Shown here: positions 30,746 to 45,031 of the stretch, piece by piece
Numbering within the stretch: position 1 is the stretch's first letter
Layout of the letters: every line of letters begins with the position of its first letter
Assembly: GCA_014529385.2 (NCBI GenBank)
Contig: CM043967.1
Location: forward strand, 79,877,278-79,941,277
Source: Adiantum capillus-veneris
Taxonomy: Eukaryota; Streptophyta; Polypodiopsida; Polypodiales; Pteridaceae
Direction of reading: 5' to 3'
Length of the DNA: 64,000 nucleotides
Made by a program: the position numbers and the translations under genes
The notes under the pieces: model-generated
Told to the model about the DNA's origin: nothing
The model's input: the letters and a program-made list of their open reading frames with translations, nothing else
Databases searched by the model: none

Positions 30746-33700
30746 TCATTAGACAATGTGTCTAATTCCTGGATAGTAGATTCCGGGGCTTCATTCCATT
30801 CGACACCACACAAGCAACATTTCCAACACTACACCAAAGGTAATTCTGGGTATGTATACTTGGGAGATGATGAAGCTTGTGAGATTGTTGGTAAAGGTAC
30901 AGTTTTTGTCAAAACTGCTAACGGAAATGAATGGAAGCTAAAGATGTTAGGCATGTTCCTTCTCTTCGCAAAAATTTGATCTCTACAGGACAATTGGATG
31001 ATGAAGGTCACAATATTGCATTCGGAAACAAACGGTGGAAGATCTCAAAGGGATATTTGGTACTGGTTGCCAAGGGAGAAAAGGTCGGTACACTTTACTT
31101 GTGTATTGTTAGCACGCAACCTTCAGCTTGTGTAGCAACTACATAAGTTGATAGTGCGGTGTGGCACTACCGACTTGGGCATATGAGTGCCAAAGGAATG
31201 CAAATCCTTCAAACAAAGAAGCTTCTACCAGGTTTGAAAGAAGTGGACTTAGAGTTCTGTGAAGATTGTGTTTATGGTAAACAAAAGAGGATAAAATTTC
31301 AAAAATCAATAAATGAAAGAAAAAATAAAAAACTTGAGTTGGCTCATTCTGATGTTTGGGGTCCTGCAAGTACACCATCACTTGGTGGCTCATTGTACTA
31401 CGTAACATTCATAGACGATGCGACTAGAAAAACATGGGTTTATGTCATGAAGAATAAATCCGGTGTATTTTCCATATTTCAAAGGTGGAAAGCCTTTGTG
31501 GAGAATGAAACAGGTACTAAGGTTAAATGCCTCAGATCCGACAATGGAGGCGGATATTGCAGCCAAGATTTTGAAATCTTTTATGCTAGCAATGGCATTC
31601 GGAGGCAAAGGACAACCCCAAGGACACCTCAATAAAATGGAATTTCGGAAAGGATGAACAGGACAATCATGGAGCGAGCACGAAGCATGCGGCTACATGC
31701 AAGCCTACCGCTTGAGCTTTGGGCAGAAGCTGTAAGTACATCTATGTATTTAATCAATCGGTCACCCTCAATGGCATTGGATGGGGGAGTTCCAGAAGAG
31801 GCATGGACAGGTAAACCAGTGAATTATGCATTTCTCAAAGTGCTTGGGTGTGAGGCTTTCATGCACATTGATAGAAGCCTAAGATCAAAGCTAGATGCAA
31901 AGTCCAAAAAGTGTTTCTTCATTGGCTATGGAGAAGGTCACTTTGGATATCGCCTATGGAATCCTGAAGATGGTAAAATCTTAAGGAGTAGGGATGTAAT
32001 TTTTAACGAACGAAACATGTACAAACATTACTTGGAAAGAAAACAAACAAAAGAAACAAGTGATGAGTACATGGAGCTTGAGGACGGTGAAGACTCAAGG
32101 ACTGAAAACGGTGACAATGTGCAACAACATCAACCAAATGAGGAGCCTCAACCTATTCCCCGAAGATCTACAAGAGAAAGTAGACCTCCAGAAAGGTTTG
32201 TTCCTTCCTTCAACCATCTCTTGATCTCATATTCTGGAGCCGGAATCATACGAAGAAGCTATGCAACATGAATCCAAAGAAGAATGGACGAAGAGCATGC
32301 AAGTGGAGATGGACTCACTACATCGCAACCAAACATGGGAGTTGGTTGAGTTTCCTAAAGGTAAGCGGGCACTTCAAAACAAATGGGTGTACAAGGTGGA
32401 AGAAGAAGGTGGGAAGAAAAGGTACAAGTCTAAGCTTGTGGTAAAAGGGTTTTCTCAAAAGAAAGGTATTGACTTCAATGAAATATTTTTTCTTGTTGTA
32501 AAAATGAACTCAATTAGGCTTGTCTTAAGCCTTGTGGCTTCTCATGATCTAAATCTAGAGCAAATGGATGTAAATACGGCATTCCCTCACGGTGACTTAG
32601 AGGAGGAAATCTACATGCTTCAACCAAAGGGATATGAAGTAAAAGGTAAGGAAAAAAAGGTTTGCAGATTAAAGAAGAGCTTGTATGGTTTAAAGCAATC
32701 ATCAAGACAATGGTACTTGAAGTTTGATCGATGGATGTTGGATCACGGATTCACAAGATGCAACTCGGATCATTGCGTCTACACGAAGAATTTGGGACAT
32801 GGGAAATTCATCATCGTAATGTTGTATGTTGATGACATGTTGATTGCAAGTGCTAACATGAAGGACATCAAAGACCTAAAAGAGGAGCTGTCTAAATCTT
32901 TTTCAATGAAAGATTTAGGTGCTGCAAAGAGGATACTTGGTATGAAAATATCAAGGATAGGACGAAGAAGACAATGAAGCTATCTGAAGAAGATTACATC
33001 AAGAAGGTACTAGAAAGGTTTGCAATGCAAAATGCAAAACCAATTTCTACACCTTTGGCTGGTCACTTTAAACTAACAAAGGATATGTGTCCAAAGACAC
33101 AAGAGGAGATAGCCTACATGTCTAAAGTTCCATATGCTGCAGCGGTAGGTTCTCCAATGTATGCTATGGTCTGGACAAGGCCAGACATTGCACATTCAGT
33201 GGGAGTTGTGAGTAGGTTCATGGACAACCTAGGTAAAGAGCATTGGAAATATGTGAAGTGGATACTTAGGTATCTAAAAGGGACAACAACAAATGCTTTG
33301 TATTTTGGAGGAACTAATATTTTTTTAGAAGGGTATGCTGATGCAGATATGGCAGGTGACAAAGATACTCGAAGGAGCACTACTGGCTATGTCTTCATGG
33401 TTGGAGGCACAGCAGTAAGCTGGGCTTCAAAGCTGCATAAAGTGGTCTCACTTTCTACCACCGAAGCAGAGTATGTAGCAATGACGGAGGCAAGCAAAGA
33501 AATTCTATGGCTTCACAGATTCTTAGAAGAGCTTGGATTCAAACAAGACAATTGTGTCTTGTACAGTGATAGCCAAAGTTCTATCCATCTTGCAAAGAAC
33601 TCAGCCTTTCATTCAAGGACAAAGCACATTGAGGTGAGATATCACTTCATACGCACTCTTTTGGAAGAGGGACAACTAAAGCTAGGAAAGGTGCATACAA

Positions 33701-33786
33701 GTGAAAATCCTGCAGACATGTTCACAAAGGTGGTCAACAAGGAGAAGTTGAGCTTTTGCTCATCTTCAATCGGCATTCAAGGATAA
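30746..33786 (+). pseudogene. Copia-D pol: protease, integrase, RT, RNase H
   Basis: Protease keeps SWIVDSGASFHSTP (about 30768-30808). A one-base loss near 30945 shifts the frame at DVRHVPSLRKNL. Integrase: WHYRLGHMSAKGMQIL, CEDCVYGKQ, SDVWGPA, LRSDNGGGYC, a stop at 31633-31635, then NGISERMNRTI. KKCFFIGYGEGHFGYRLW follows (about 31905-31960). Shifts near 32240 and 32960. RT has NTAFPHGDLEEEIYM, YGLKQSSRQWY and catalytic YVDDMLIA (about 32825-32850). RNase H has ADADMAGDKDTRRSTTGYVF, LSTTEAEYVAMTEA and YSDSQSSIHLAKN. It ends at TAA 33784-33786, followed by the purine tract AAGTGGGAGAT at 33836-33846. All catalytic motifs seen are intact; only frame damage disables it. Confidence 0.95.
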
Positions 33787-33846
33787 GGACCCAGGATGGA
33801 AAGCAGTCACAGGTTTGGTTTGGAGATCAGTCTCCAAGTGGGAGAT

Positions 33847-34582
33847 TGTTAAGTATGGAGCCTGATTTACCCTTTGTAATTTTCTGTGGTAAAAGCGCAC
33901 ATTTGTAAGGCCCCCATTATGAGGACAAGTCATCGTGCGTGAAGGAAAATCACTCAACGGAAACCAAAATTTTCACGGCCACCAAGAATCAGGGGCAACT
34001 TTAGGGGCCTCGGGGGCGAGACTTTTTTTTCCTTGGTCGGAATATTCCTTTTCGCCGGAATATTATGGCCGGACGGTGGCCAGAAAGTGGTCGAAAAACA
34101 ACCGTCGGTTGGCCAGCAGCCGGTAGTCAATAGTCGGTGGCCGGTGGCCGAATTCAAAAGCGGACTTGTCTTCTCAAGGGCGGTCACTCATGGGCAGACT
34201 TATCTACACAAGGGCGGCTACACATGGCTGCCTCTCATGAGAGAGGGCAGCCCTTTTGGCCTATAAAAGGAAGCCATTTCTACACACATTTCATAGTGTG
34301 AAGTTGATGCAACAAGGTGAATGTGAGGTGGTGAGAGTGAAGCAAGGCGGGAGCTCCATTAGGGGTATAATCCATTTGTAAACTACTTCTTGTTTTGAAG
34401 TACTAAAGCCATTGAGTGGCTGCTTTCCCGTGGACATAGCCCACATTGGGTGAGCCACGTATATCGTGTGTACTCTCTCTCTCTCTCTCTCTCTACTCTA
34501 TAATCTTTTGTGTGTGAAATCTATCTCTCTCCATTAAGTAATCTACTCAAATATATATGTAGCTACGTCTTATTTCCTAACA
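33847..34582 (+). repeat. 3' LTR of Copia-D (736 bp)
   Basis: Same ends as 29084-29834 with scattered substitutions and short indels, for example a missing stretch near 34190 and a shorter CT run at 34472-34494. Confidence 0.94.
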
Positions 34583-34670
34583 ACTGGTATCAGAGCAAGG
34601 TTTGCTTGTAGCTAAATTATCTCAAGGAAAGGATTCCTTGAATTGAGTGGGAGTTATGGCGGAGGAAGGG
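34583..34670 (+). repeat. Extra 88-bp internal segment after the Copia-D 3' LTR
   Basis: Identical by eye to 29835-29922, including primer site and gag start, and then stops abruptly at GGAAGGG before ACTGACAC, which belongs to PLE ORF1. Confidence 0.95.
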
Positions 34671-35765
34671 ACTGACACATTCCACACTGTCTCGGTGTAG
34701 TAATCAGCAGTGCTTTTACTAAAGGTCATCACTCCTTTAGTTCTTGCATATAAACCTGTATTCGAACTGCATTTTTTATCATCAAGGAAACTCATGTTGA
34801 AAGGAGCTTTAATCAGATCCCCTTTGTCCAAGAGTTGGCTCCCTTTCAGAACTTTAAGTTTGCATTCCTCAATAGTAGCAGGGGCCAAGTTGGCAAGGAA
34901 GACCCAGGTTTCCATGGATATGTGTGCAAAAAATACTTTATTCGGAAACATCCACAGCCTGTGCTCTACTCCCAAGGATTCTACCTCAAGTTGTCATGAC
35001 GGTAAAAAAGGAAAGGCCCTAGAGACTTTCTGTACCATGTCCAAAAGCGAAGCTTCACTGAGTGAACAAAGGTCTTTCTAAAATTCTTTTACTGCTTCTA
35101 ATGCAACTGCATCTCTACAGAAGAGGCTATTCAGTGGAGGGACTATAGGCGTAGAGGGAGCTGTAACAAAGATTGGACTAAGCCCGCAAAATTTTCTAAG
35201 AAGATTGGACAGTTCAGAACCTTTGGAAGAGAAAGATGCTAAGTCCTGAATATGTGCTTTGGAAAGTCCAGCCAGATTCGAAGTAAATTCCATCAAAAGG
35301 TTGATACCATTAGATTTATTTTTAACAAGGAGAGCTAGTAATTTAACCCATAGGTCAAATGAAATCAGCTGGACAAGAGATAGACTAGACTCCTTCGAAG
35401 CATCATAAATTAGGGCAGAAGCTTCTCTATCTTGTATACATTTTAGTACAAGAAGAGAGTCAAGGGAAAGGGGTTCCACAGGAAGAGCCAGTCCTTGGGA
35501 AAGGGAAACAATCTGCAAAATTATCATTAATTAGAATTCCATAGTCTTGGAAGAGGAGTATAGACCTGAAGATCCAACACAAAGAGTTACATCTTTTTGA
35601 ATTTTACAGGCCTATGAAGATAAGGCCTAGTCCTAAGTGAGATACAAGGGAAGGTCTTTTCTATTTCTTTAGCTAGTCGTAATTTCTCTAAAATCAGAGC
35701 TCTTTTTTCTGGGTCAGAGCAGACTTTCATTCTTGCAGTGAGCTTTCCCACGACCTGGTTAACAG
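34671..35765 (-). pseudogene. PLE ORF1, N-terminal part, decayed
   Basis: From about 35765 in coding sense: NQVVGKLTARMKVCSDPEKR and LEKLRLAKEIEKTF, a stop near 35600, then the open frame 35527-35078 (VQLISFDLWVKLLALLV, NLAGLSKAHIQDLASF), then 34975-34671 after further stops, with WMFPNKVFFAHISMETWVFL and STADYYTETVWN at the Copia-D border. It continues at 29083. Helix-rich and Leu-rich, with no motif I recognise. Position directly upstream of RT and the same strand argue for PLE ORF1. Some bases may be lost at the border because the frame does not join exactly. Confidence 0.55.
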
Positions 35766-35991
35766 AAGTAATAGATCATGTAAATGATAGTATTTAAAGT
35801 AAAGTGAGAAACATGAATATAAAGTGGAATGGTAGTGCTAGCAACCTTTCACTAGTCAGATTAAAAAAACCACAGGGACTGTGTGATAGCACCCCAGCCT
35901 ATTAGAGTATAAACATTATACTATAATAGGCAAAAGTTTCATTGTCTAAGAGAGAACAACTATCAAGTCAATCTCTCTTTTGCGTTTATTT

Positions 35992-36305
35992 TGTGTGTAG
36001 CAGTTCTAAATCTATATATATATATATATACGCAAATGAACACTAACTGTTCACAGACCAACAATTCTAGAAAAGTACAGTGGTTTTATACAATAATCTA
36101 TTTGCAATTGAAATAAATTTTGTACAAGGTAATGAAGATAACAGAATATAGCTCAAGAATCCTTAAACGCAAAGTTTGGGAAATTTTGAATCACAATAAG
36201 AGATCCACCATTTGTTAAGAACTGGACGTTTTAATCAAGGAAGGTAGCCCTCACCTGCACCCATAGCCACAAGAAAACAGTTCGTTAGCACGTGACTGTA
36301 CGCAG
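35992..36305 (-). repeat. PLE direct terminal repeat, copy B, segment next to ORF1
   Basis: Matches copy A in two pieces: 16381-16632 and 22185-22250, without the Copia-C insertion. It ends at ACTGTACGCAG where the Tat LTR starts. It is the empty-site paralogue for Copia-C. Confidence 0.9.
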
Positions 36306-38903
36306 TGAGGCGGTCCGAGGCGGGCAACAAGAAGAGCGGCCTCTAAACACCCTTCGAGGCTCCCGTGCTGCTCAATTGGGGCTAGGGCAAGCACAATCAG
36401 AGACAACAACAACCCACAACAAGACAACAACAAGAAAAGGGGCACCACCTAGTTGTAGATGCGAACTAGGACGCACGTGATATCTCCTTGTACTCAAACG
36501 CACAAAGAGAGGGGAATGCAAGATAGCCACACACACCAAACACAAACATTCACCACGCCAGAGAGAGGTAAAGAGCACAAATCAGCTTGAGTAACTCAGT
36601 CTTAGCCTTAAAGACTAGATGCACACAAAGCTTGATGAGAAATAGAGAGACAACACAAAACTTGACCTTGTTGCCAATACACAAATTGTCTTAGGGTCAC
36701 GGGAGCCCTCTCACTGAGCACCCTCTTACAATTTACCTTTTAGGCAAACAATTCAACAAGCCCTCAAACCACCAAGCATGAAATGGCACAACAAACTTCA
36801 AGGACAATATACCTTCAACCACGTGATGAGCCAACTTATCAAGTCAATTTGGAGAGAAGAGTCGTAGTTGCAGCATACAATTGCACCCAAAACTATGAAC
36901 CTTATTTATGGACAAGAGTAGGCTACAAGTGTGATTGCAGAGTATAGTATCACTCCACTCCTCTAGATGGCATAACTAACTTCAAGCTTCTCCATGCACC
37001 TATGTGTAGTGATAGAATAGAGCATTCACGATGCACACATTCTACACAACTAGGCTTGAAGAGTGGTGTGTTATGTGTTGAGAATGGTGTGGTGTAGTGT
37101 GATCATGTGATGATTTACAAGGGAGAGAAGGGCTCTATTTATAGGTTTTAGAAGCCCCGATTTGGATTAGGCCTAATCAAGTTTATTTGAAGGAATAAAA
37201 GATTATGCATATTTTTATTTTTTTTAATGAGGGTGGGTGTCTCTTATCCTTTGAGTCCCATGGATGTGGGCTCAAGGGAAGAGAATTATTGAGGATGAAA
37301 GGAGAGAGGATTGAGTGAATAATTTGGGAGTGCCTACTCTAATAGAGGGTGCATTTTACAATAAGGTTAGTGGTTAGTAGTTAGTAATTATCACTAAAAA
37401 ATATTTACAAAATCATTCACCAAATGGTGAGATATATGATGAGAAAAGTTAGAGAAGGGATAAGCTTGTAAAGCAAGGTTGAAGCTTGGAGAAGTTGACA
37501 TTCACCTCTTTACATCACCGGTAGAAGAAGCGGTCAGCATGGCGAAGTAGCGCGTGTCGATGAAGCTATGTTATCTTCAAGCTTTGGAAAATTCATGATA
37601 AAAGCCTTCATCTGCAGAGGTTATCTTTGGATTTTTTTAATTTTTTGAAGTTCTTTACAAAGTTGAAGAGAGTATGGTAATATGGACATATATGTAGAGA
37701 GAAAGGGGACACATAGGGTGTAGAAATGGAGGATGAAGGCTATGGAGGTGTGAGAGATGTGGCAATGGTGAAGAGGGTGAATTAGGACATGGGAGTTGCA
37801 GGTTTGGGAGTGGGAAGGAGAGGGAGGAGTGTGTGTGAAAGAGGAAAATGATAAAGTGGAAGAAGGAGTGTGGCTACATAGCATGGGCAAAGTGGGGTCC
37901 ACCAATAAAATCATAGCTCACAGCTCGTAGCTCAAAAAAATATGAAAAAATTTAAGGTGAAATTTCAACTCGCGAGCTACAACTTTTGTTTGTATCAATG
38001 TTTCAAATTCAGGGAGCATGTGATCTTTAAAAATTCATCAAAACCGACTGTTTTTTCCACTGCACAAGGTCCTTGTGAGGTCCTTCTTTGGATGATTCTT
38101 TTGAATACCTCCAAGAGTGAGCTCCCCATGGTGCATGCATGCATGCCACATACCCTTGACCTTATTTGGTAGGTCTATAATTGAAGATATTGTTGAGATC
38201 ATGATATAAGTGAATAGTACAACTAAGAAAATCAAATATTGAGGGGTCTAAAAAAATATGTACATGTCAAATATAAATAATATAGGTGGAAAAAATATAA
38301 AGGGGTCAAAATAAATCTCTCTCATTATAAATCTACCATAAAAAGATGAATATTTTATGTGGTCTAATTTATGAGAGTAATAGAGAATAGATGTAGGAAG
38401 GAAAAAATCACAATAGTGAAAAAATATACACATAAATAGAACTAGTTTTTTTGGATTTTTGTTGGGATGGAGTTACACCAAAAATAAGAGAAGCTTGCAT
38501 GAAATTATTTTTATATGGAATAAAGAGTATGCAAAATGGTAAGAAAAAATATGGTAATGGTGAGTCAATGTACATAGCATAAATAACACACCATAGGTAG
38601 AAATATTTAAATAAATACCAAAATAATTATGAAAAATCCTTTTATTTAGGCCCTATATACAATGAAATATTTACACACAAATGGGCCATAATATACTTAT
38701 ATTTTTTATATTTTATATTTTTTTGGCTTAACTAGCCCAGTGACTAGCTAGCTGAGGGTTTTTAAGAAGATATGGGAAAAGTCCCCTAACTCACACACAC
38801 CTATATACAGTGAAATGGTAGGGATAGCCACAGTGTTTGGATGATTTTGGTAGGGTGGGTTAACTCACTATGGAAATTACGGAGAGCCGAAAAACGGCTA
38901 TCA
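36306..38903 (-). repeat. 3' LTR of the Tat-type gypsy element (about 2.6 kb)
   Basis: On the minus strand it starts TGATAGCCGTTTTTCGG at 38903, right after the purine tract CCTGGGGGAGGGCTAA (38904-38919), and ends CCGCCTCA at 36306, where PLE repeat B breaks off. Long LTRs are usual for the Tat/Ogre group. No protein gene inside; short open frames are chance. The partner 5' LTR is absent, so the length rests on the two boundaries described. Confidence 0.75.
37136..37143 (-). promoter_or_regulatory. TATA box in the Tat LTR
   Basis: Minus strand TATAAATA followed by GAGCCCTTCTC, a textbook core promoter in element sense, about 1.77 kb into the LTR. It supports this block being an LTR. Confidence 0.7.
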
Positions 38904-38931
38904 TTAGCCCTCCCCCAGGATGATGGTATAT

Positions 38932-41900
38932 TCATGTACCATCATAGAGCATCTTTTCCAAAGAGAGTGCTTCAGAGTCCTTGACGAGGTCTTCATTGTT
39001 TGGCCCCTTAGAATTTTGGTTTGAGTTACACTCTTGCTTCACGGAACAATACCTACATGAGATAGCTGCCTTTTGACAGATCTTTGGTAGATCCTTTGGT
39101 AGAAGGCGACTCAAATAAGGCTTCAAGTGATACCCGTTTACCTTCCTGGAGTGCTCTTTCCCATTCAAGTCCATAAGTTGATAGTAACTTGAATTGAAAT
39201 CCTTCTTAACTATGTATGGCCCTTGCCATCTAGTTTCAAATTTGGCATCAAAACGATTATCGAATCGATTGTCATACCTTAGCACAAGATCTCCTTCATT
39301 GATGCCTTTGTCCTTTAGTTTCTTGTCAAGCTTCTCCTTCGCCTGCGTAGCTTTCCTTTTGTAGCACTCGTATGCTGCTTCTCTTTTCCTCTCAAGCTCA
39401 GCTAAGGTAAGAAGTCGATCCATCCATGCTTCTTGATCATCTTGCTGCTTTGCCATGAAGTCGCATTGTTGGAATGTTGAGCTCAATTGGTTGTAAAGTC
39501 TCTTGACCATAGACCAAGTGAAATGGTGTGAACTCCGTGGCTTCCCTATATGTGGTTCGATATGCCCACAAGGCACCATCCAAGAAGTCATCCCACAACT
39601 TTGTCTTGTTTTTCACCATCTTTCTAATGATGCCTGCAATGACACCATTATCTTTTTCTACCAGACCATTGGATTGGGGATAGTAGGGTGTACTATGACG
39701 ATGTAGAATGTGAAGTTCTTCACATACTTCTGTAAGCAAGCCCTTTCTAAACCCTGGACCATTATCAGAAACAATCTCCAAAGGTGTGCCAAATCTACAA
39801 CAAATGTGAGTGTAGACAAATTTGCTCACTGTCCTCTCATTTACCTTTGCCACACTTTGTGCTTCTACCCATCTCGTCATGTAGTCTATGGCCACCAAGA
39901 TATACGATTTCCCATTTTTTGTCCTAGGCAATGGACCCATAGCATCAATGCCCCATTTTTCAAATGGACCATTTGCAAGGACTAACTGACGTGGACCATG
40001 TAACAGACGCTTGTTTCCATTAATCTGACAATTGTGACAGCTTTTACACCAATGTTGAACATCAATGTGCAAGCTTGGCCAAACATATCCGGCAAGAAAA
40101 ATCTTTTTTGCAGTGAGTTCCTGTGCAAAATGACCACCACACGCTTCCTCATGCAAACGTTTTAGAATGGCTGGGATTTCCTCAATAGTTGGTACTCTTC
40201 TGCACACTTGATCCTTCCCTCTTTGATAGAGGGATCCTTCTAGGAAGAGATACGTGCTTGCCTTCTTCATGAGTCTCCTCTTCTGAGCCTTCGTGAAGTC
40301 TTGTGGAAACTCACCCTCCAAAATGTAGCTAATAATGGGAGTCAATGACTCCAATCCCTGGTATCCCGGTTGCTTGACAATTGCTGCCACCATGATGACC
40401 TGCACTTCTTTCTCAACACATGTAACTGCTTGTTGTGCAAGTAAATCGGCATCTTCATTTTGTTTCCTAGGAATATGATATAGTTGCACTTCTTCAAACT
40501 GATTAAACATCCTACGAATGGCATGAACTTTTGTCCTTAAGCTTTCATTCTTGCATGCCAAAATGCCTAAAATTTGCTTCACAATGAGAAGTGCATCCCC
40601 TTTTACCATGAGACGTTGTATACCTTGGCCAATGCATATCTTTAAACCATGAAGTAGTGTGTCGTATTCTGCTTCATTGTTGCTAGTTGAACCTAGTAGA
40701 TTGACCTTCTCTTTCATGACCACCTCCCCACTTGGGTTGAGCAACACTAGCCCTCCCCTTGCTTTTCCTGTGACTCGTCAAAAAGCTCCATCAAAGAACA
40801 AGGTAAAAGCATTAGGAATACTTTTAGGTGGTGGCAATGGTAAGGTCTTTACTTCAGGCACCTTAATCTCCTTCTCATGTACCCTATAAGTAAGGATCCC
40901 TGCCAATTGTGCACGCACACTATCTTCTACCTTGAAAGAGTATTGGAACTCTTGCAATTCCATAATCCACTTTGAGATCCTAGTGCTAAGATTCATTTGA
41001 GATGACACCCAAGGAAACAAATTTTCTGTAGTGAGAATTACAAAAGGTTTTGGTAGCAAGTAGGATCTAAACTTTCTCACCGCAAACATGAGAGAAAGCA
41101 TCATGAGTTCTGCCTCCGTGTAGCCTCTCTCCAAAGCATTCATGACCCTACTAGCAAAGTAGATGGGTCACATCCTGGTACTATGGGGATCTTGTTGTAA
41201 TAAAACTGCACCAATTGTTTCCTTCCCAACACTAGAGCTAGCAAAGAATGTGTACTCCCAACAAGGAGGCATGAGTGTTGGTAGCTCTGAAAAAATGACT
41301 TTAATGTTACAAAAGTACTCTTCAAGCTCATAAGACCATGCAAATTCTTCTTGTTGTGTCAACTTTTGCAAAGGAGGAAGCAACTCCGAAGCTAAGTGAA
41401 TAAAGCGTGACATATACTTCACCTTTTGAATGAATGAGATGACCTCTTTGAGATTCTTGGGTGATGGAAGCTCAATAAGAGCCTTTGCCTTTGAAGGATC
41501 CACCTCAATGCCTTTATAGGAAACCTTCTGACCAAGCAAGATCATTTCATCCTCACCTATGTGACACTTATCAGGGTTGAGTTGACCTCCCATGTCGTAG
41601 AGCTTCTTTAAACCTTCTTCTACCCTTTGTAGATGCAATGATTTTGAGCTATAAATGCAAAAATCATCAATAAAAACCCTAATGGACTTTCCAAAGAATG
41701 CTTGAAACACCATTTTCATGAAGCGTTGGAAAGTTGCACGAGCATTTGTCAATCCAAATGGCATGACTCTAAAAGCATAACAACCCCAAGGAGTGATGAA
41801 GGTTGTTTTCAATTGATCTTCCAATGCGATACCTATTTGAAAGTAACCCGAGTAGCCATCACACACAGTGTACTTCTCATGACCAACTACCTCATTTAGT

Positions 41901-42055
41901 ATCTCATCTTGAAATGGGAGGGGAAAGTGATCTCTTTTTGTTGCCTCATTGAGTGGACGGTAATCCACACACACCCTCCACTTGCCATTTTTGTTAGGAG
42001 TGACAACAACGAGAGAGACCCACTCTGAATTCTCCACTGGATAAATGAAACCTGT
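38932..42055 (-). pseudogene. Tat-type gypsy pol, 5'-truncated: RT, two RNase H domains, integrase
   Basis: Starts inside RT (YPVENSEWVSLVVVTPNK), RT with KWRVCVDYRPLNEATKRDHF and catalytic FIDDFCIYSS (about 41650-41680), then the first RNase H (about 41330-40960). Next comes a second, archaeal-type RNase H (about 40770-40440): LFFDGAF, STSNNEAEYDTLLHGL, VKGDALLIVKQI, a hallmark of the Tat lineage. Integrase zinc module HEEACGGHF...CKSCHNCQ (about 40030-40170), core GIDAMGPLP, SDNGPGF and NGLVEKDNGVI, then a C-terminal part without chromodomain (RWQGPYIVKK). Stops near 41168 and 40778 and a frameshift near 39500. Gag, protease and 5' LTR are missing beyond 42055. Confidence 0.93.

Positions 42056-44104
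<2,049 letters not shown>

Positions 44105-44186
<82 letters not shown>
44105..44186. repeat. (AG)41 microsatellite
   Basis: Uninterrupted AG run, followed by unique sequence and then two TG-AG compound arrays. Confidence 0.98.
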
Positions 44187-44188
<2 letters not shown>

Positions 44189-44269
44189 GGCAAAGAGAGG
44201 AGGTTCGTAGAAAGTGCATTCGCTTGTGTGAATTACCTTCTAAGATCAGGGCTAGGCCACTGCCAACGT

Positions 44270-44399
<130 letters not shown>

Positions 44400-44501
44400 T
44401 CAGAGGGACACCTCTCAATGAGAAGAAGAGAGTAGAGAGACATTATGTGTATGAGAGAGAGAGAGAGAGACAATCAACAAGAAGAAGAGAATGGAGAGAG
44501 G

Positions 44502-44504
<3 letters not shown>

Positions 44505-44568
<64 letters not shown>
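44505..44568. repeat. Compound microsatellite (TG)23(AG)9
   Basis: TG to 44550 then AG to 44568, directly abutting a gypsy integrase fragment. Confidence 0.98.
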
Positions 44569-44569
44569 G

Positions 44570-44875
44570 TCTACCAAAGGTAATAATATTTGATCGAGAC
44601 TCAAAATTTTGTAGTGCTTTTTGGACTACAATTTTTGAAAATGTTGGTACCGTATTTGATTTTACTTTTGCATTCCATCGTGACTCAAATGGTCAAACAG
44701 AAGTCACTAATCGTACCATTATTGATTTATTGAAAGATTATGTTTCTTCTCAACCAAAAAAATGGAATGTTAACTTGTATATTTTACAATTTTCTTATAA
44801 CAATACCACTCACTCTGCTACAAGTAAATATCCATTTGAGTATCATCTACACATTGTCCTGGATCCCCATATATG
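44570..44875 (+). pseudogene. Gypsy integrase core fragment
   Basis: LPKVIIFDRDSKFCSAFW, FAFHRDSNGQTEVTNRTIID and QFSYNNTTHSATSKYPFEY follow the second half of a Ty3/gypsy integrase: second catalytic Asp in FDRDSKF and the expected Glu in GQTEVTNR. No zinc module, RT or LTR nearby. It is bounded by an AG microsatellite on the left. The open frame after 44875 (to 45234) has no recognisable domain. Confidence 0.85.
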
Positions 44876-45031
44876 CCACGTGTAAGCGAGGCAAAACTAA
44901 CATCAAAGTGACACCGATCATGACAGAGAGACTCAGAGTAGAGGGAGCAAAACACTTAGATATTTGGACAAAAGGCTCACTCTACCCATTGAATCCCATG
45001 ACCAATGCTTTCCCTGCATTTTCAAATCCAA

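Larger units (their letters stand above)
29084..34670 (+). mobile_element. Copia-D, Ty1/copia with two LTRs plus an 88-bp extra tail
   Basis: LTRs 29084-29834 and 33847-34582 start TGTTAAG and end CCTAACA. Gag-pol is on the plus strand. After the 3' LTR the sequence does not return to the target: it repeats the primer site and first 88 internal bases (34583-34670 equals 29835-29922) before PLE ORF1 resumes. So no target duplication is seen, and a longer arrangement (LTR-internal-LTR-internal) is implied. About three frameshifts and four stops; defective. Confidence 0.94.

Noticed and set aside
34622-35527. A stand-alone host gene on the minus strand between Copia-D and PLE repeat B.
   Set aside because: It carries multiple stops, the same strand and order as the PLE RT, and lies inside the repeat-bounded unit; PLE ORF1 is the simpler reading, though not proven.
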